From NCBI GenBank assembly GCA_963801065.1, contig CAWDDG010000008.1, forward strand, positions 434,001 through 498,000: a stretch of 64,000 bases of DNA, written 5' to 3'. A program made the translations under genes and the position numbers. Position 1 is the stretch's first letter, and every line of letters begins with the position of its first letter. The notes under the pieces are model-generated. The model worked only from the letters and a program-made list of their open reading frames with translations, made no database searches and was not told where the DNA came from. The DNA comes from CAWDDG01 sp963801065. GTDB taxonomy: Bacteria > Actinomycetota > Actinomycetes > Jiangellales > Jiangellaceae. Shown piece after piece: positions 8,216 through 16,871 of this stretch.

Positions 8216-8490
8216 GCGTGATCTGCTCGCACACCGACAGCATCGAGCTGACCGAGCTGCCGGACGCGATCGCCGGGTGCGAGGACTGCCTGACGATCGG
8301 GGGAACCTGGGTGCACCTGCGCATGTGTCAGTCCTGCGGCCGCATCGGATGCTGCGACAGCTCGCCGTACCGGCACGCCTCGGCCCACGCCGCCAGCTCA
8401 CGGCACCCGATCGCTCGTTCCGCCGAGCCGGGGGAGGACTGGAGCTGGTGCTACCTCGACGAGGTCGCGTTCGTGGTCACGGGACCATGA
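8212..8490 (+). CDS. UBP-type zinc finger protein
   Basis: The 92-residue protein is a compact zf-UBP domain: CSHTDSI, CEDCLTIGGTWVHLRMCQSCGRIGCCDSS, then HASAHAASSRHPI, giving the Cys/His set for zinc. Bacterial members occur near cation/proton antiporters; here a thioredoxin-like remnant lies upstream. ATG 8212 follows CTGGAG by 11 bp. Its TGA overlaps the start of the DUF5996 gene by 4 bp, so the two are co-translated. Its partner protein is unknown. Confidence 0.85.
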   Translation: MSVICSHTDSIELTELPDAIAGCEDCLTIGGTWVHLRMCQSCGRIGCCDSSPYRHASAHAASSRHPIARSAEPGEDWSWCYLDEVAFVVTGP

Positions 8491-9473
8491 CCGAGACCAT
8501 GACCGAATCCATGACTCTGCCGGAGTTGCATCTGGCCGACTGGCGCGCGACGAAGGACACGCTGCATCTGTACGGCCAGATCGTGGGCAAGGTCCGGCTG
8601 GCGACCACGACGCCGCGCAACCACTGGTGGAACGTCCCGCTGTACGTCGACGTCCGCGGGCTCACGACACGGCGCTTGCATCATCGGGACACGACGTTCG
8701 AGATCACGATCGACTTCGTCGATCATGCCCTGATCGTCCGGATGGCTGACGGCCGCACCAGGTCGTTCGAGCTCGGCGGCGGGTTGCCCGTCGCGGACTT
8801 CGATGCCGGCCTCCACCAGGTGCTGGGTGAGCTGGGCATCGACGTCGAAATCAAGGAGGAGCCGTTCGGTGTCCCGATGACAACGCCATTCGCTCAGGAC
8901 GTGACGCATGCGTCATGGGACCGCGAGGCCATCACGCGATTCGGCCTGATTCTGGACTGGTCGGACTCGGTGTTCGAGGAGTTCAGCGGATGGTTCAACG
9001 GCAAGACGAGCCCGGTGCACCTGTTCTGGCACAGCCTCGACCTCGCGGTGACCCGGTTCTCAGGGCGACCAGGGGTGCCGATGGACGCCGATGCCGTCAC
9101 GCGGGAGGCGTACACACACGAGGTCATCTCGTTCGGATTCTGGCCGGGCGACGACAACCTCGGGGACGCCGCCTACTACTCCTACACCGCTCCAGAGCCC
9201 GAGGGACTGCGCGACCAGCCGTTGTCCGCGGGCGCGTGGATCGAGTCGGGCTCCGGCTTGCTGGCGGTCCTCCCGTACGAGGCCGTGCGCACCGCGCGCG
9301 CCCCGAGAACGACACTGCTTGCGTTCTGCCAGAGCGCCTACGAGGCCGGTGCTCGCCTCGCCGGCTGGGATACCACTAGCTTCACCTCGACTTGGTGCCC
9401 GACCCCCAGCCAGCTCCAAGAGCTCCGCGCCAGCGCTGCTACCGACTTCGGCCGCACGAGCGAGCGCTCCTGA
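8487..9473 (+). CDS. DUF5996 family protein
   Basis: The 328-residue protein opens MTLPELHLADWRATKDTLHL and continues VGKVRLATTTPRNHWWNVPL, FGFWPGDDN and AAYYSYTAPEP, the hallmarks I associate with DUF5996. Trp- and His-rich segments suggest an enzyme or ligand-binding protein, but no catalytic motif is identified. No membrane segments are seen. The start overlaps the UBP gene's stop (ATGA). A perfect palindrome follows about 120 bp downstream. Confidence 0.8.
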   Translation: MTETMTESMTLPELHLADWRATKDTLHLYGQIVGKVRLATTTPRNHWWNVPLYVDVRGLTTRRLHHRDTTFEITIDFVDHALIVRMADGRTRSFELGGGLPVADFDAGLHQVLGELGIDVEIKEEPFGVPMTTPFAQDVTHASWDREAITRFGLILDWSDSVFEEFSGWFNGKTSPVHLFWHSLDLAVTRFSGRPGVPMDADAVTREAYTHEVISFGFWPGDDNLGDAAYYSYTAPEPEGLRDQPLSAGAWIESGSGLLAVLPYEAVRTARAPRTTLLAFCQSAYEAGARLAGWDTTSFTSTWCPTPSQLQELRASAATDFGRTSERS

Positions 9474-9596
9474 CGTGCCGGACAGAGCCGCCGGCTCACC
9501 CGTGGCCGAGCCCGCCCGTGGGAGGCATCCCTGAGGCTACCGTCACCTACGACCACGCGTCCCGCTTCTATCCCGGGTCCCGAGAAACGCCTCGCT

Positions 9597-9620
9597 CAGC
9601 GGGTGTCGCGACACCCGCTG
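9597..9620. repeat. Perfect 24-bp palindrome
   Basis: Two 12-bp arms, CAGCGGGTGTCG and CGACACCCGCTG, join without a spacer between the DUF5996 and NDH-2 genes. It could be a regulator-binding operator or part of a transcription end. A second hairpin follows at 9636-9660. Confidence 0.6.
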
Positions 9621-9635
9621 GCGCGCGTGCCCCGG

Positions 9636-9660
9636 CGGGCGCACTCACCCGAGTGCCCCG
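9636..9660. terminator. Possible terminator hairpin
   Basis: GCACTC, a 4-nt loop and GAGTGC form a perfect 6-bp stem, extended by a GC clamp across one bulged base. There is no T-run. It sits 160 bp downstream of the DUF5996 stop and may work with the palindrome just before it. Confidence 0.4.
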
Positions 9661-9899
9661 CGAGCAGCGCAGACGGACGTGCGCCCTCGTGGTCGGTGCT
9701 TGAGTCCGCGCGGCGGTCCGTGGTTGAGTCATCTGACGGATGAAGGCACCAGGCGACACGGCGAAGCCCGCCTCCGGTACCGCCCGGAACCACGGCGGAC
9801 ACGCCGAAGCCCGTCGCCGCCAGCGCCACAACCTGCACAGCGACCGCCTGCCCGACATGGTGCCGTCGCCTGAGGCGCGGCGTGCCGGAGGGGACCGCC

Positions 9900-11201
9900 A
9901 TGGCCCGACCGAGAATCGTCATCGTGGGCGCCGGATTTGCTGGCTACCACGCCGCTCGCACCCTGTTGCGGCTGTCGCGCGGTCGCGCAGAAATCGCACT
10001 GGTCAACCCGATGGACTACTTCCTATACCTGCCGCTGTTGCCCGAGGTCGCCGCCGGGGTGATCGACCCGCGCCGAGTGGCGGTCTCGCTGCCCGAGACC
10101 CTGCCCGGCGTTCGCCTGATCCTCGGTGAGGCCGACCGCATCGACCTCGACGCACGGCGGCTGAGCTGGGTCGATCCCGAGGGACACCGGGGCGACTGCG
10201 GCTACGACCGGCTGGTGCTCGCCGTTGGCAGCGTCAACAGGCTGCTGCCCATACCGGGAGTCAACGAACACGCCCACGGCTTCCGGGGCATCGCCGAGGC
10301 GCTGTACCTGCGCGACCACATGACCCGGCAGATCGAGCTGGCCGACCAGACCGACGACGCCGTCGAGCGCGCCGCCCGCACCACGTTCGTCGTGGTCGGC
10401 GCGGGCTACACCGGCACCGAGGTCGCCGCGCAGGGGGTGCTCTACACCGACGTCCTCCACGCCCGGCACCCGCGGTTGCGCGCCCGTCCCCGGTGGCTGC
10501 TGCTGGACCTCGCGGAGCGGATCCTGCCTGAGCTGGACCCGCGGCTGTCGCGCACGGCCGACGCGGTCCTGCGCGCCCGTGGGGTCGACGTACGCACCGG
10601 CGTGTCCGTGCGCGAGGCGACACCTGACGGTGTCGCGCTGACCGACGGCGAGGTCGTCGCGACGCGCTCCCTGATCTGGTGCGTCGGCGTACGGCCCGAC
10701 CCACTCGTCGACGAGCTTGGCCTGAAGACCGAGCGCGGTCGGCTGATGGTCGACGAGTACCTGACCGTGCCCGGCCACCCCGAGGTGTACGCCGTTGGCG
10801 ACGCCACCGCCGTGCCCGACCTGACCCGGCCGGGCGAGCTCACCCCGATGACCGCACAGCACGCCCAACGCCAGGGTCAGCGCGCCGCCTACAACATCGC
10901 CGCGTCCTACGGGCAGGGCCGACGGCGTGCGTACAAACACCACGACCTGGGTTTCCTCGTCGACCTCGGCGGCACGCAGGCCGCCGCCAACCCGGTCGGG
11001 GTGCCCTTGGCCGGCCTGCCGGCCAAGGTGGTCACCCGCGGATACCACCTGCTGGCTCTGCCCGGCAACCGCACCCGCACCGCCGCCGACTGGCTGCTCG
11101 ACGCCGCCCTGTCCCGCCAGGTTGTGCAGCTGGGCCTGGTGCCCTCGATGGCCGTACGGCTCGACTGCACCACTACCCAGGACCGCGCTGTCGTTCGCTG
11201 A
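9900..11201 (+). CDS. ndh: Type II NADH dehydrogenase
   Basis: The 433-residue flavoprotein has two Rossmann motifs, IVIVGAGFAGYHAART at the N-terminus for FAD and FVVVGAGYTGTEVAA near residue 165 for NADH, plus the FAD-contact segment VYAVGDATAVPD. The C-terminal 50 residues are amphipathic and would dock on the membrane. NDH-2 passes electrons from NADH to quinone without pumping protons. ATG 9900 was chosen over a GTG 18 bp upstream because GGAGGGGA lies 6 bp before it. It appears monocistronic. Confidence 0.9.
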   Translation: MARPRIVIVGAGFAGYHAARTLLRLSRGRAEIALVNPMDYFLYLPLLPEVAAGVIDPRRVAVSLPETLPGVRLILGEADRIDLDARRLSWVDPEGHRGDCGYDRLVLAVGSVNRLLPIPGVNEHAHGFRGIAEALYLRDHMTRQIELADQTDDAVERAARTTFVVVGAGYTGTEVAAQGVLYTDVLHARHPRLRARPRWLLLDLAERILPELDPRLSRTADAVLRARGVDVRTGVSVREATPDGVALTDGEVVATRSLIWCVGVRPDPLVDELGLKTERGRLMVDEYLTVPGHPEVYAVGDATAVPDLTRPGELTPMTAQHAQRQGQRAAYNIAASYGQGRRRAYKHHDLGFLVDLGGTQAAANPVGVPLAGLPAKVVTRGYHLLALPGNRTRTAADWLLDAALSRQVVQLGLVPSMAVRLDCTTTQDRAVVR

Positions 11202-11364
11202 CGGCTCGGGGGGAGCCACGAGCGGCTTCGGCGCGCTGTGGCCGCGGCTCGGCCTGCTCGCAGCCGGGTCGGCGGCCGTCGCCGGCCGCTCGGGCCTCGT
11301 TCGAAAATGCCCTGTCGCTTCCCGTCACCCGATACCGATACCGAGGCACCAAGATCTCCCCGTC

Positions 11365-12087
11365 GTGTCCGACGTCCCGGACGCGCGCCGGTACGAGGGG
11401 CGCGTGGGCGAGGCCGTGGCCGGCTTCGCCGACTACATCCGCACCAAGCAGCTGATCGTCTTTGTGCACACCAAGGTGGAAGCGGCGTACGAGGGGCGCG
11501 GCGTGGGTGGGGCGCCGGTCCGGGCCTCCCTGGACGAGGCACGGGCGAAGGGCATCCAGGTGCTGCCGGCCTGCCCGTTCTACCGGGCGTGGATCGCCCG
11601 GCACCCCGACTACCAGGACGTGGTGTACACCACGCAGAGCAAGGTCCACGATTGCACCGACGCCGACGGGCTGGAGGCCCACCATGACGGCCGCCGACCG
11701 CACGCAACGCCCGGTGCCCGCACCTACCTGGGCCAGGGCTCGTGGTCAGGAACGGCAACGGTGCCTGCACGTCGCCGAGTGCGTCCGTGGGCTGCCCGCG
11801 GTGTTCGAACCCGGCCGAAAGCCCTGGATAGCCGTTTGTCGGCAGGCTTACTCGATCTTGGTTGTGATCGCTGTCCCAAGCTCGATCGTGCGGCTGACCG
11901 TGCACAGCCGATCGTGGGACTTCTTGACGATGTCGGGGAGGAGGCGGCGCGCCTGGTCGCCGTCCGACCCCTCCGGAAACGCGATCCGGAACGTCACCTC
12001 GATGTCGGTCAGCCTGTTCCCGTCGTCGTCACGCACCTTGTTCGCGTCCACGCTCACGTCGAACGAATCTGGTTCGGCTCGGCGTGA
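11365..12087 (+). CDS. GNAT acetyltransferase (YjdJ-like) with run-on C-terminus
   Basis: From a GTG at 11365 the frame encodes a small GNAT domain of the YjdJ type: DVPDARRYEGRV, IVFVHTKVEAAYEGRGVGGA (acetyl-CoA loop), then ACPFYRAWIARHPDY. The homologous part ends near 11670. The frame lacks a stop there and continues through a decayed ferredoxin-like gene and antisense to the OsmC gene until 12087, so the tail is not native. No good ribosome site is seen. In other bacteria yjdJ is next to yjdI, whose remnant follows here. Confidence 0.5.
   Translation: MSDVPDARRYEGRVGEAVAGFADYIRTKQLIVFVHTKVEAAYEGRGVGGAPVRASLDEARAKGIQVLPACPFYRAWIARHPDYQDVVYTTQSKVHDCTDADGLEAHHDGRRPHATPGARTYLGQGSWSGTATVPARRRVRPWAARGVRTRPKALDSRLSAGLLDLGCDRCPKLDRAADRAQPIVGLLDDVGEEAARLVAVRPLRKRDPERHLDVGQPVPVVVTHLVRVHAHVERIWFGSA
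11684..11840 (+). pseudogene. YjdI-type Fer4_19 ferredoxin remnant
   Basis: After the GNAT domain, pieces of a mono-cluster 4Fe-4S YjdI-like protein appear in three frames: ARTYLGQG, then LVVRNGN, then RCLHVAECVRGLPAVFEPGR followed by KPWI. The piece with the first Cys residues is clear, but the reading frame shifts twice and the C-terminal half with the last cluster ligands is gone at the OsmC gene boundary. It is a decayed gene. Confidence 0.65.
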
Positions 12088-12273
12088 CGTGACGGTGTCG
12101 ACATCTATGGCTGTGCACCCACCAATCGCAGCGAGCAGCAGCTCTGTCGGGCTGAAGTCGACGTCGCCACCGGTGCCGATGACGAGCCGGCCGCCGCGGT
12201 TGTTGACGATCACGAACTTGCCCGGCGCGGTTCGCTCCACGGAGACCATGCGGCGGGCGGAATCGGTTGCCAT
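11848..12273 (-). CDS. OsmC family protein
   Basis: The 141-residue protein shows the OsmC/YhfA pattern: DFSPTELLLAAIGGCTAIDV with the first Cys, and VKKSHDRLCTVSRTIELG with the second. The two Cys form the thiol peroxidase centre in the superfamily, so hydroperoxide detoxification or redox sensing is likely. ATG 12273 is preceded by GGAAGG; an upstream in-frame ATG lacks a site. It runs opposite to the GNAT/YjdI relics. A second OsmC-like gene is at 42.8 kb. Confidence 0.85.
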   Translation of the reverse strand: MATDSARRMVSVERTAPGKFVIVNNRGGRLVIGTGGDVDFSPTELLLAAIGGCTAIDVDTVTSRRAEPDSFDVSVDANKVRDDDGNRLTDIEVTFRIAFPEGSDGDQARRLLPDIVKKSHDRLCTVSRTIELGTAITTKIE

Positions 12274-12494
12274 TTCCCGTAGCCTTCCAGATGCGCGGAA
12301 GCGACCACAGAAGATCGCGTTCCCCGACGAGTGATTGGGGGCCATTCAGCCCGGGTCCACCGTCGCGGATTCTGTGGGGTTGCTGATCCGGGTTCGTGAT
12401 GGTCGTTGACCGTTCGGGTGAGACAGGACCGCCGGTATGCCCGGCTCTTCCACGTCGGTCTCCGGTCGGGCCCTGTCGGGCGGGTGGATAGGGG

Positions 12495-12665
12495 TCAGGC
12501 GGCCGGCGCTGGGTCGTGGGCGGCGAGGTCGAATAGTCGTTGCCAGGCGTGCTGCCAGGGCCAGTCGCGGGGCAGGTGCAGCACCGGCCGTCGGGCTGGG
12601 CGGGCCATCCGGGCGGGCACCCCGATCAGCTGGGCGCGGATGACGCCCGAGACAGCTCCCTTTTC
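12495..12665 (-). pseudogene. IS1380-type transposase C-terminal remnant
   Basis: The frame reads VPARMARPARRPVLHLP, then RDWPWQHAWQRLFDLAAH and a stop. This resembles the last 45 residues of IS1380-family transposases (RxxLHLPxxWPW...LF). Upstream sequence is unrelated, so only the 3' tip of the element remains. I see no intact inverted repeats. Confidence 0.5.
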
Positions 12666-12763
12666 GCGCATTGCGCAAGCCCGGGCGCTTCGTGCTTCCA
12701 CGCCGTTGGCGAGGCGCGTGCCTATGCAAGGGCGCGCACACTAGAGCCGAAGACAATGCGTCG

Positions 12764-13963
12764 TTAGCGCAGTGAGCTGAATGCGGCCCGCACCTCAGCG
12801 GAGAAGAGCCCCGGCTCCTCGAAGGCGGCGAAGTGTCCGCCCTTGTCGACCTCGTTGAAGTAGGCGAGGCCGGGGTAGACCGCCTCGACCCAGCTGCGCG
12901 GCGAGGCCCAGATCTCGCCGGGGAACGTGGTGAAGCCGACCGGCACGGTGACCGCCGGAGGCGGCTGGCCGCTCGCAAGCGCTGCGGCCAGAGCTCGTGC
13001 GTCCTCCCAGTAGGAGCGGGCCGCCGACACTCCGGTGCCGGTCAGCCAGTACAGCGTGATGTTGTCAACGATGTTCTCTCGGGTGAGGTTGCCCACGGGC
13101 GCGCCGTCGACGAACGCGCGGGACATCTTGTAGTAGCTGTCCGTGTCGTGGTCGAGCATCCACGCCGCCAGCGCGACGGGTGAATCCAGCAGGGCGTAGC
13201 CGATCGTCTGCGGCCGCGTTGCCATCTCGAGGAAGTAGCCGAAGCCGTCTTGCCTGAACGTCGCAACCGCCGCGGCCGCTGCGCGTTCCTGTTCGGATTC
13301 CTTGGGCAGCTGGTCGCCGATCGCGAGCACTGCCGTGAGCAGGTTCAGGTGGTAGCCGACCAAACCCTCGACCGCCTGGCGGCCCATCAGGTCCGTGACG
13401 AGGGCACCCACGTCGCCGCCCTGGGCGACGTAGCGGGTGTAGCCGAGACGGTGCATCAGCTCTGCCCAGGCGCGTGCGACGCGGCTGGCTTCCCAGCCGA
13501 GCTCGGTCGGCTCACTGGAGAGCCCGTAACCGGGCATGGACGGCAGCACCAGGTGGAATGCGTCCTCGGGGGTGCCGCCGTGCGCGGTCGGGTCGGTCAG
13601 CGGGCCGACGGTCTCGAGCAGCTCGATGACCGAGCCGGGCCAGCCGTGCGTCATGATCAGCGGCAGCGCATTCTCATGCCGCGACCTGACGTGGATGAAG
13701 TGGATCTCGACCCCGTCGATCTCGGTTGTGAACTGCGGTAGCGCGTTCAGTCTCGCCTCGCACTTGCGCCAGTCGTGATCGGTCGTCCAGTAGCGGGCGA
13801 GCTCCTGCAGCGTCGCCAGCTGCACGCCCTGGGAGCGATCGGTGACCAGCTCTTTGGAAGGCCAGCGCGTCGCCTCGATCCGGCGGCGCAGCTCAGCGAG
13901 CTGCTCCTCCGGAACGTCGATCCGGAACGGACGGATGGCTGTTGCTTCGGCCGTGACGGACAT
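12764..13963 (-). CDS. Epoxide hydrolase family alpha/beta hydrolase
   Basis: The 399-residue protein has the EHN N-terminal domain (FRIDVPEEQLAELRRRI) and a hydrolase core with oxyanion motif HGWPGS at 106-111, nucleophile Asp184 in QGGDVGALVTD and catalytic His near 377 in KGGHFAAFEEP. Members open epoxides of xenobiotics or lipids via an Asp ester intermediate. ATG 13963 starts the family's usual N-terminus. It is a paralogue of the enzyme at 33.7-34.9 kb, with the same domain layout. It stands alone. Confidence 0.9.
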   Translation of the reverse strand: MSVTAEATAIRPFRIDVPEEQLAELRRRIEATRWPSKELVTDRSQGVQLATLQELARYWTTDHDWRKCEARLNALPQFTTEIDGVEIHFIHVRSRHENALPLIMTHGWPGSVIELLETVGPLTDPTAHGGTPEDAFHLVLPSMPGYGLSSEPTELGWEASRVARAWAELMHRLGYTRYVAQGGDVGALVTDLMGRQAVEGLVGYHLNLLTAVLAIGDQLPKESEQERAAAAAVATFRQDGFGYFLEMATRPQTIGYALLDSPVALAAWMLDHDTDSYYKMSRAFVDGAPVGNLTRENIVDNITLYWLTGTGVSAARSYWEDARALAAALASGQPPPAVTVPVGFTTFPGEIWASPRSWVEAVYPGLAYFNEVDKGGHFAAFEEPGLFSAEVRAAFSSLR

Positions 13964-14397
13964 AACGGCGCTCCTCGGTTTGCCGACGGGCGGAAGCCTC
14001 GCCCTCTTGTCCGCGCGGCGCGCCCGTGAACACCCTGGTCCATTCCCTGGTCTGCGCTTGGTCAGGAACCCTCGGCATCCTACTCCTGCCGGGGGGCCTG
14101 ATCCCGCAGCACTACGCGGGCCAACGCAGCGATCCGCCGAGGTCGCCGCCGAGGTCGCCGCCGAGGCCGAGCGGCGTCATGCCGGTGGCGAGCGCCACGG
14201 CATGGTCCGCACCGAGGCCCGCTGCGCCGGGTTCGGGACCGTGATCCCTGGGAGATCGGCTACGCCAGTCCCCGACCCGACCAACCTCCGGAACTTGACG
14301 GGAGGAAATTTGCCTCTAACGCGATCCGCCCGGGCACTGGACTCCGTATTACCTGCAGAGCGGAAACCACCGCTCATCTGACAACAGGAGGCATGTC
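13964..14397. other. Intergenic region with short tandem repeats
   Basis: About 430 bp between divergent genes. At 14139-14170 a 12-bp unit GAGGTCGCCGCC is repeated about 2.5 times. No coding frame with a ribosome site is visible. Promoters for the epoxide hydrolase and the small membrane protein should lie here; I could not place them. Confidence 0.4.
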
Positions 14398-14544
14398 ATG
14401 GCGAACAAGAGCGTTGGCTACGGCCGGAAATGGAAGAAGTGGCTGGCGATCTACGCGGTCGCGGGAGTGGTCGTCTACCTGATCGTCTATGTTGCGTTCT
14501 TCGCCAGCGGTGGCGGTGCCGGCGGTGGAGGAGGGCTGTACTGA
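14398..14544 (+). CDS. Small single-pass membrane protein, 48 aa
   Basis: A strong AGGAGG 6 bp before ATG 14398 opens a 48-residue protein: a basic N-terminus (VGYGRKWKKW), one hydrophobic helix of about 20 residues (IYAVAGVVVYLIVYVAFF), and a Gly-rich tail ending GGGGGLY. By the positive-inside rule the Lys/Arg end is cytoplasmic and the Gly tail outside. Similar tiny proteins occur in actinobacteria, but I know no function. It is too short for most gene callers. It appears monocistronic. Confidence 0.75.
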   Translation: MANKSVGYGRKWKKWLAIYAVAGVVVYLIVYVAFFASGGGAGGGGGLY

Positions 14545-14678
14545 CGGGACCCGACGGCGCGATGCCTGAGACGTGCTGGCAGTGGGCCATCGGGCGACCG
14601 CGGAACACGGCGGTACCTGGCGCTGGTCGGCGCGTGGGCTCTCGCAGCAGTCTCTGATGACGGGAACCCGACGCGGCC

Positions 14679-14855
14679 GCGGTCGTCGTGCGCCGTTTCC
14701 AGCGTCGGGTGTTCGGGCTGACCCTCTCGATCCTCCGCGATCACGGTGCAGCAGAGGAAGCGGCGCAGGAGCTTCGTGCTCGCATGGAGGCGCGCTTCGG
14801 CCTACGACCCGCGACGAGGAACCCGGCGGCGTGGCTGCTGACCAGCGCGAGGTAG
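14679..14855 (+). pseudogene. ECF sigma factor region 2 remnant
   Basis: Three adjoining frames give an ECF sigma region 2: VVVRRFQRRVFGLTLSIL and AAEEAAQE in one frame, FVLAWRRASAYDPRRGT in another, then NPAAWLLTSAR-stop back in the first. Two frameshifts and the loss of region 4 show a decayed gene. It ends 7 bp from the stop of the convergent Pro-rich protein gene. Confidence 0.7.
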
Positions 14856-14861
14856 GCGCCG

Positions 14862-15341
14862 TCAGTCGGCAGAGGGGGCAGGGGTCCGAGTGCGGATCTT
14901 CCCCGGAGGTGTAGCCGGCTTGTTCCCGCGACCCGACTTCGGGCCGGCGGGACTGTGCGATGCCTCCGTCCCACCGGATGACGTCAGGGTCGAGAAAGGT
15001 GGCTGCGGGAGTGACGTGGATGGCGGCGGGTCGGCGTCAGTGAGCGGCGCCGATGTTGGCGGCAGAGGTGTCGGGCTGACGGTGTTCACAGGGTCCGTCG
15101 AATCCGGCTGGTGTGCCTCCTCGCTTGACCTGGGAGCAGGGAAAGTCGTGTCGTTCGCTGGCGGAGCACCGATCACCGTGTTGAGCACAAGCACGAACCC
15201 GAGGATGGCCACCACAGGAAGCGCGACGACCAGGCCCTTCCGCCAGCTCAACGGACCGAAGAAGGGAAGGCCACGCACTCTTCGGTGACGGCCTCGTCGC
15301 GTGTGACCGTTGGCCGGGTCGGATCCGTGCCCGTCGGTCAT
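14862..15341 (-). CDS. Pro/Ser/Thr-rich single-pass membrane protein
   Basis: The 159-residue protein has a basic N-terminus, one transmembrane helix at about 34-55 (LVVALPVVAILGFVLVL) and a low-complexity Pro/Ser/Thr-rich tail to the end that would lie outside the cell. No enzymatic domain is seen. ATG 15341 is the only sensible start. Such proteins may be wall-spanning anchors; the function is unknown. An ECF sigma remnant abuts it, so it could be a decayed or divergent anti-sigma-like partner, but no zinc finger is present. Confidence 0.55.
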   Translation of the reverse strand: MTDGHGSDPANGHTRRGRHRRVRGLPFFGPLSWRKGLVVALPVVAILGFVLVLNTVIGAPPANDTTFPAPRSSEEAHQPDSTDPVNTVSPTPLPPTSAPLTDADPPPSTSLPQPPFSTLTSSGGTEASHSPAGPKSGRGNKPATPPGKIRTRTPAPSAD

Positions 15342-16345
15342 CTGATGGCCGCTTCGACCAGCTCCGGTCTCGCGCGCTCGTTCATTGCACCGAGGACTCT
15401 AGCGATGGCTCGCGCACGGGGATATCCGGTGTGTGAACACCCGAGACGTTGACCGGGTCCGCTGGCCCGCATACGACGGGAGTCTCGCGGCGATGCGATG
15501 CGCCGCATCCGCAACCCGATCGGCGAGCATGACGGCGTGTTCGCTGACCCGGACGACGACGAATCATCCGGGCCTGGACGCATCACCGGCTCGTGCTGGG
15601 GCGCCATCAGCGGCCGATGCAGGTAGGCCACTGAACCAGTACGAAAGTGGACGACTGCAGCCTGCGTCCCTACCGCGCTATCGCGTTGAGCAGGTCATCG
15701 GCGAGCTTGCTCGCGTGCTCGTGGTCCCTCTTGCCTGGTCACGGGTACGACAAGTCTGAACTGGCCGTCAGATCACCGACAAGGCATGCCGCCGAGTGTT
15801 GACATTGCGTACAGCGACGGCCAGCTTCCGCGCCAGCCTCGCGATGCTGATCACTGGCACAAGGCATGCCTTGGTGTTCGAGATGGCACCCGCCGTCTTT
15901 GCGTGGCCGCAGGGCGCTGGGGTCGGCAGCAACCAGCACGACCGACGCATGCCCATGGGCTCCGCTGCTCCGGTCTTGCACATCGCCGTACGACTGGGAC
16001 AGCACGGTCCCTAGCACAGCGGCGCCCGCTCCAGTGGGAACGAGTGACGCGGGCGGTAATGCTGGAGGCGGATCCCGTAACCCGGGGTGGCGTCGCGTGC
16101 TGTCGGCAGTCGGAGGGCCTGCTGCGCTATGCGGGGTCCCGTTCGGCGCGCAATGTGCCATGTTCCGCGGTGCAGCACCGACGTGTGTAGCCCGTGGTCC
16201 TGGAGGACGGCGAGCATCCGCGAGGGCTCGTGTACGAACGAACGAAACGCCGCCAACGAAACACTTCCTAGCGAGTCCCTATCGAGTGAGGCCTCTGACG
16301 GGCCGGAGAGGAGGGGCGAGGATGCATCGCCGCAGGTAGACGGGG
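15342..16345. other. 1-kb region without recognisable gene
   Basis: Open frames exist on both strands, but none combines a ribosome site, a coherent hydrophobicity pattern and a known motif; several carry in-frame stops. It lies between the Pro-rich membrane protein and tRNA-Lys. It may be decayed mobile DNA, but I cannot identify a source. Confidence 0.4.
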
Positions 16346-16418
<73 letters not shown>

Positions 16419-16871
16419 AACGACGTAATACGGTACCAGCCGAGCTCAGCGCCGACGAAATCGATCGCCGCGCGATGTCCAGCCGACGTGGCCTCGCGGT
16501 CGTGCTGCGATGGACTTTCTGGCGTGGCGGCCGTCCTCGGCAAGCTGCCGCTTCCGCGGGCACCGTTCAACCATCTGCCGGACCGGACGCGCCGCTCCGG
16601 ACGGACCACGGTGGTCGCGTTCGTCGTGGCCCACGACGAGCCGACCGAGCAGGTGACCCAGTACGCGCCGTAACACGTTGACCGGCGTAGCACAGCCGGA
16701 GGGAGCGCCGGCTGACGTCATCGTGGAACCTGGGAAGCTGCCTGCCGGTTAGCCGGCAGCTTCCCAGCCGGGAGCTGTCGATATCCACACGACGCATTGC
16801 GGCCCTGGCGTTATCCACAGCTCGCGCGTCGAGTGTGGTGGGCAAACCGCCCGGCGAGAATCGTCGTGCGC
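16419..16871. other. Intergenic region with long hairpin
   Basis: About 450 bp between tRNA-Lys and the next plus-strand gene. No gene is seen. The tRNA promoter should be near its left edge; the hairpin at 16731-16766 is the only clear structure. Confidence 0.45.
16731..16766. repeat. 12-bp inverted repeat hairpin
   Basis: Arms TGGGAAGCTGCC and GGCAGCTTCCCA flank 12 nt that can fold into a smaller GC stem. It lies 106 bp upstream of the 395-aa hypothetical gene. It could be a factor-independent terminator without T-run or an operator. Confidence 0.55.

Noticed and set aside
10023..11219. 398-codon minus-strand frame opposite ndh
   Set aside because: Shadow of the NADH dehydrogenase; composition is Gly/Val/Gln-rich without motifs.
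14139..14170. Short GAGGTCGCCGCC repeats as a possible CRISPR or VNTR
   Set aside because: Only about 2.5 head-to-tail units without spacers; not a CRISPR array. I saw no CRISPR array anywhere in the window.
15342..16345. Transposase or regulator in the 1-kb region before tRNA-Lys
   Set aside because: Several frames were read on both strands; none showed a catalytic motif or coherent fold, so no gene is claimed.
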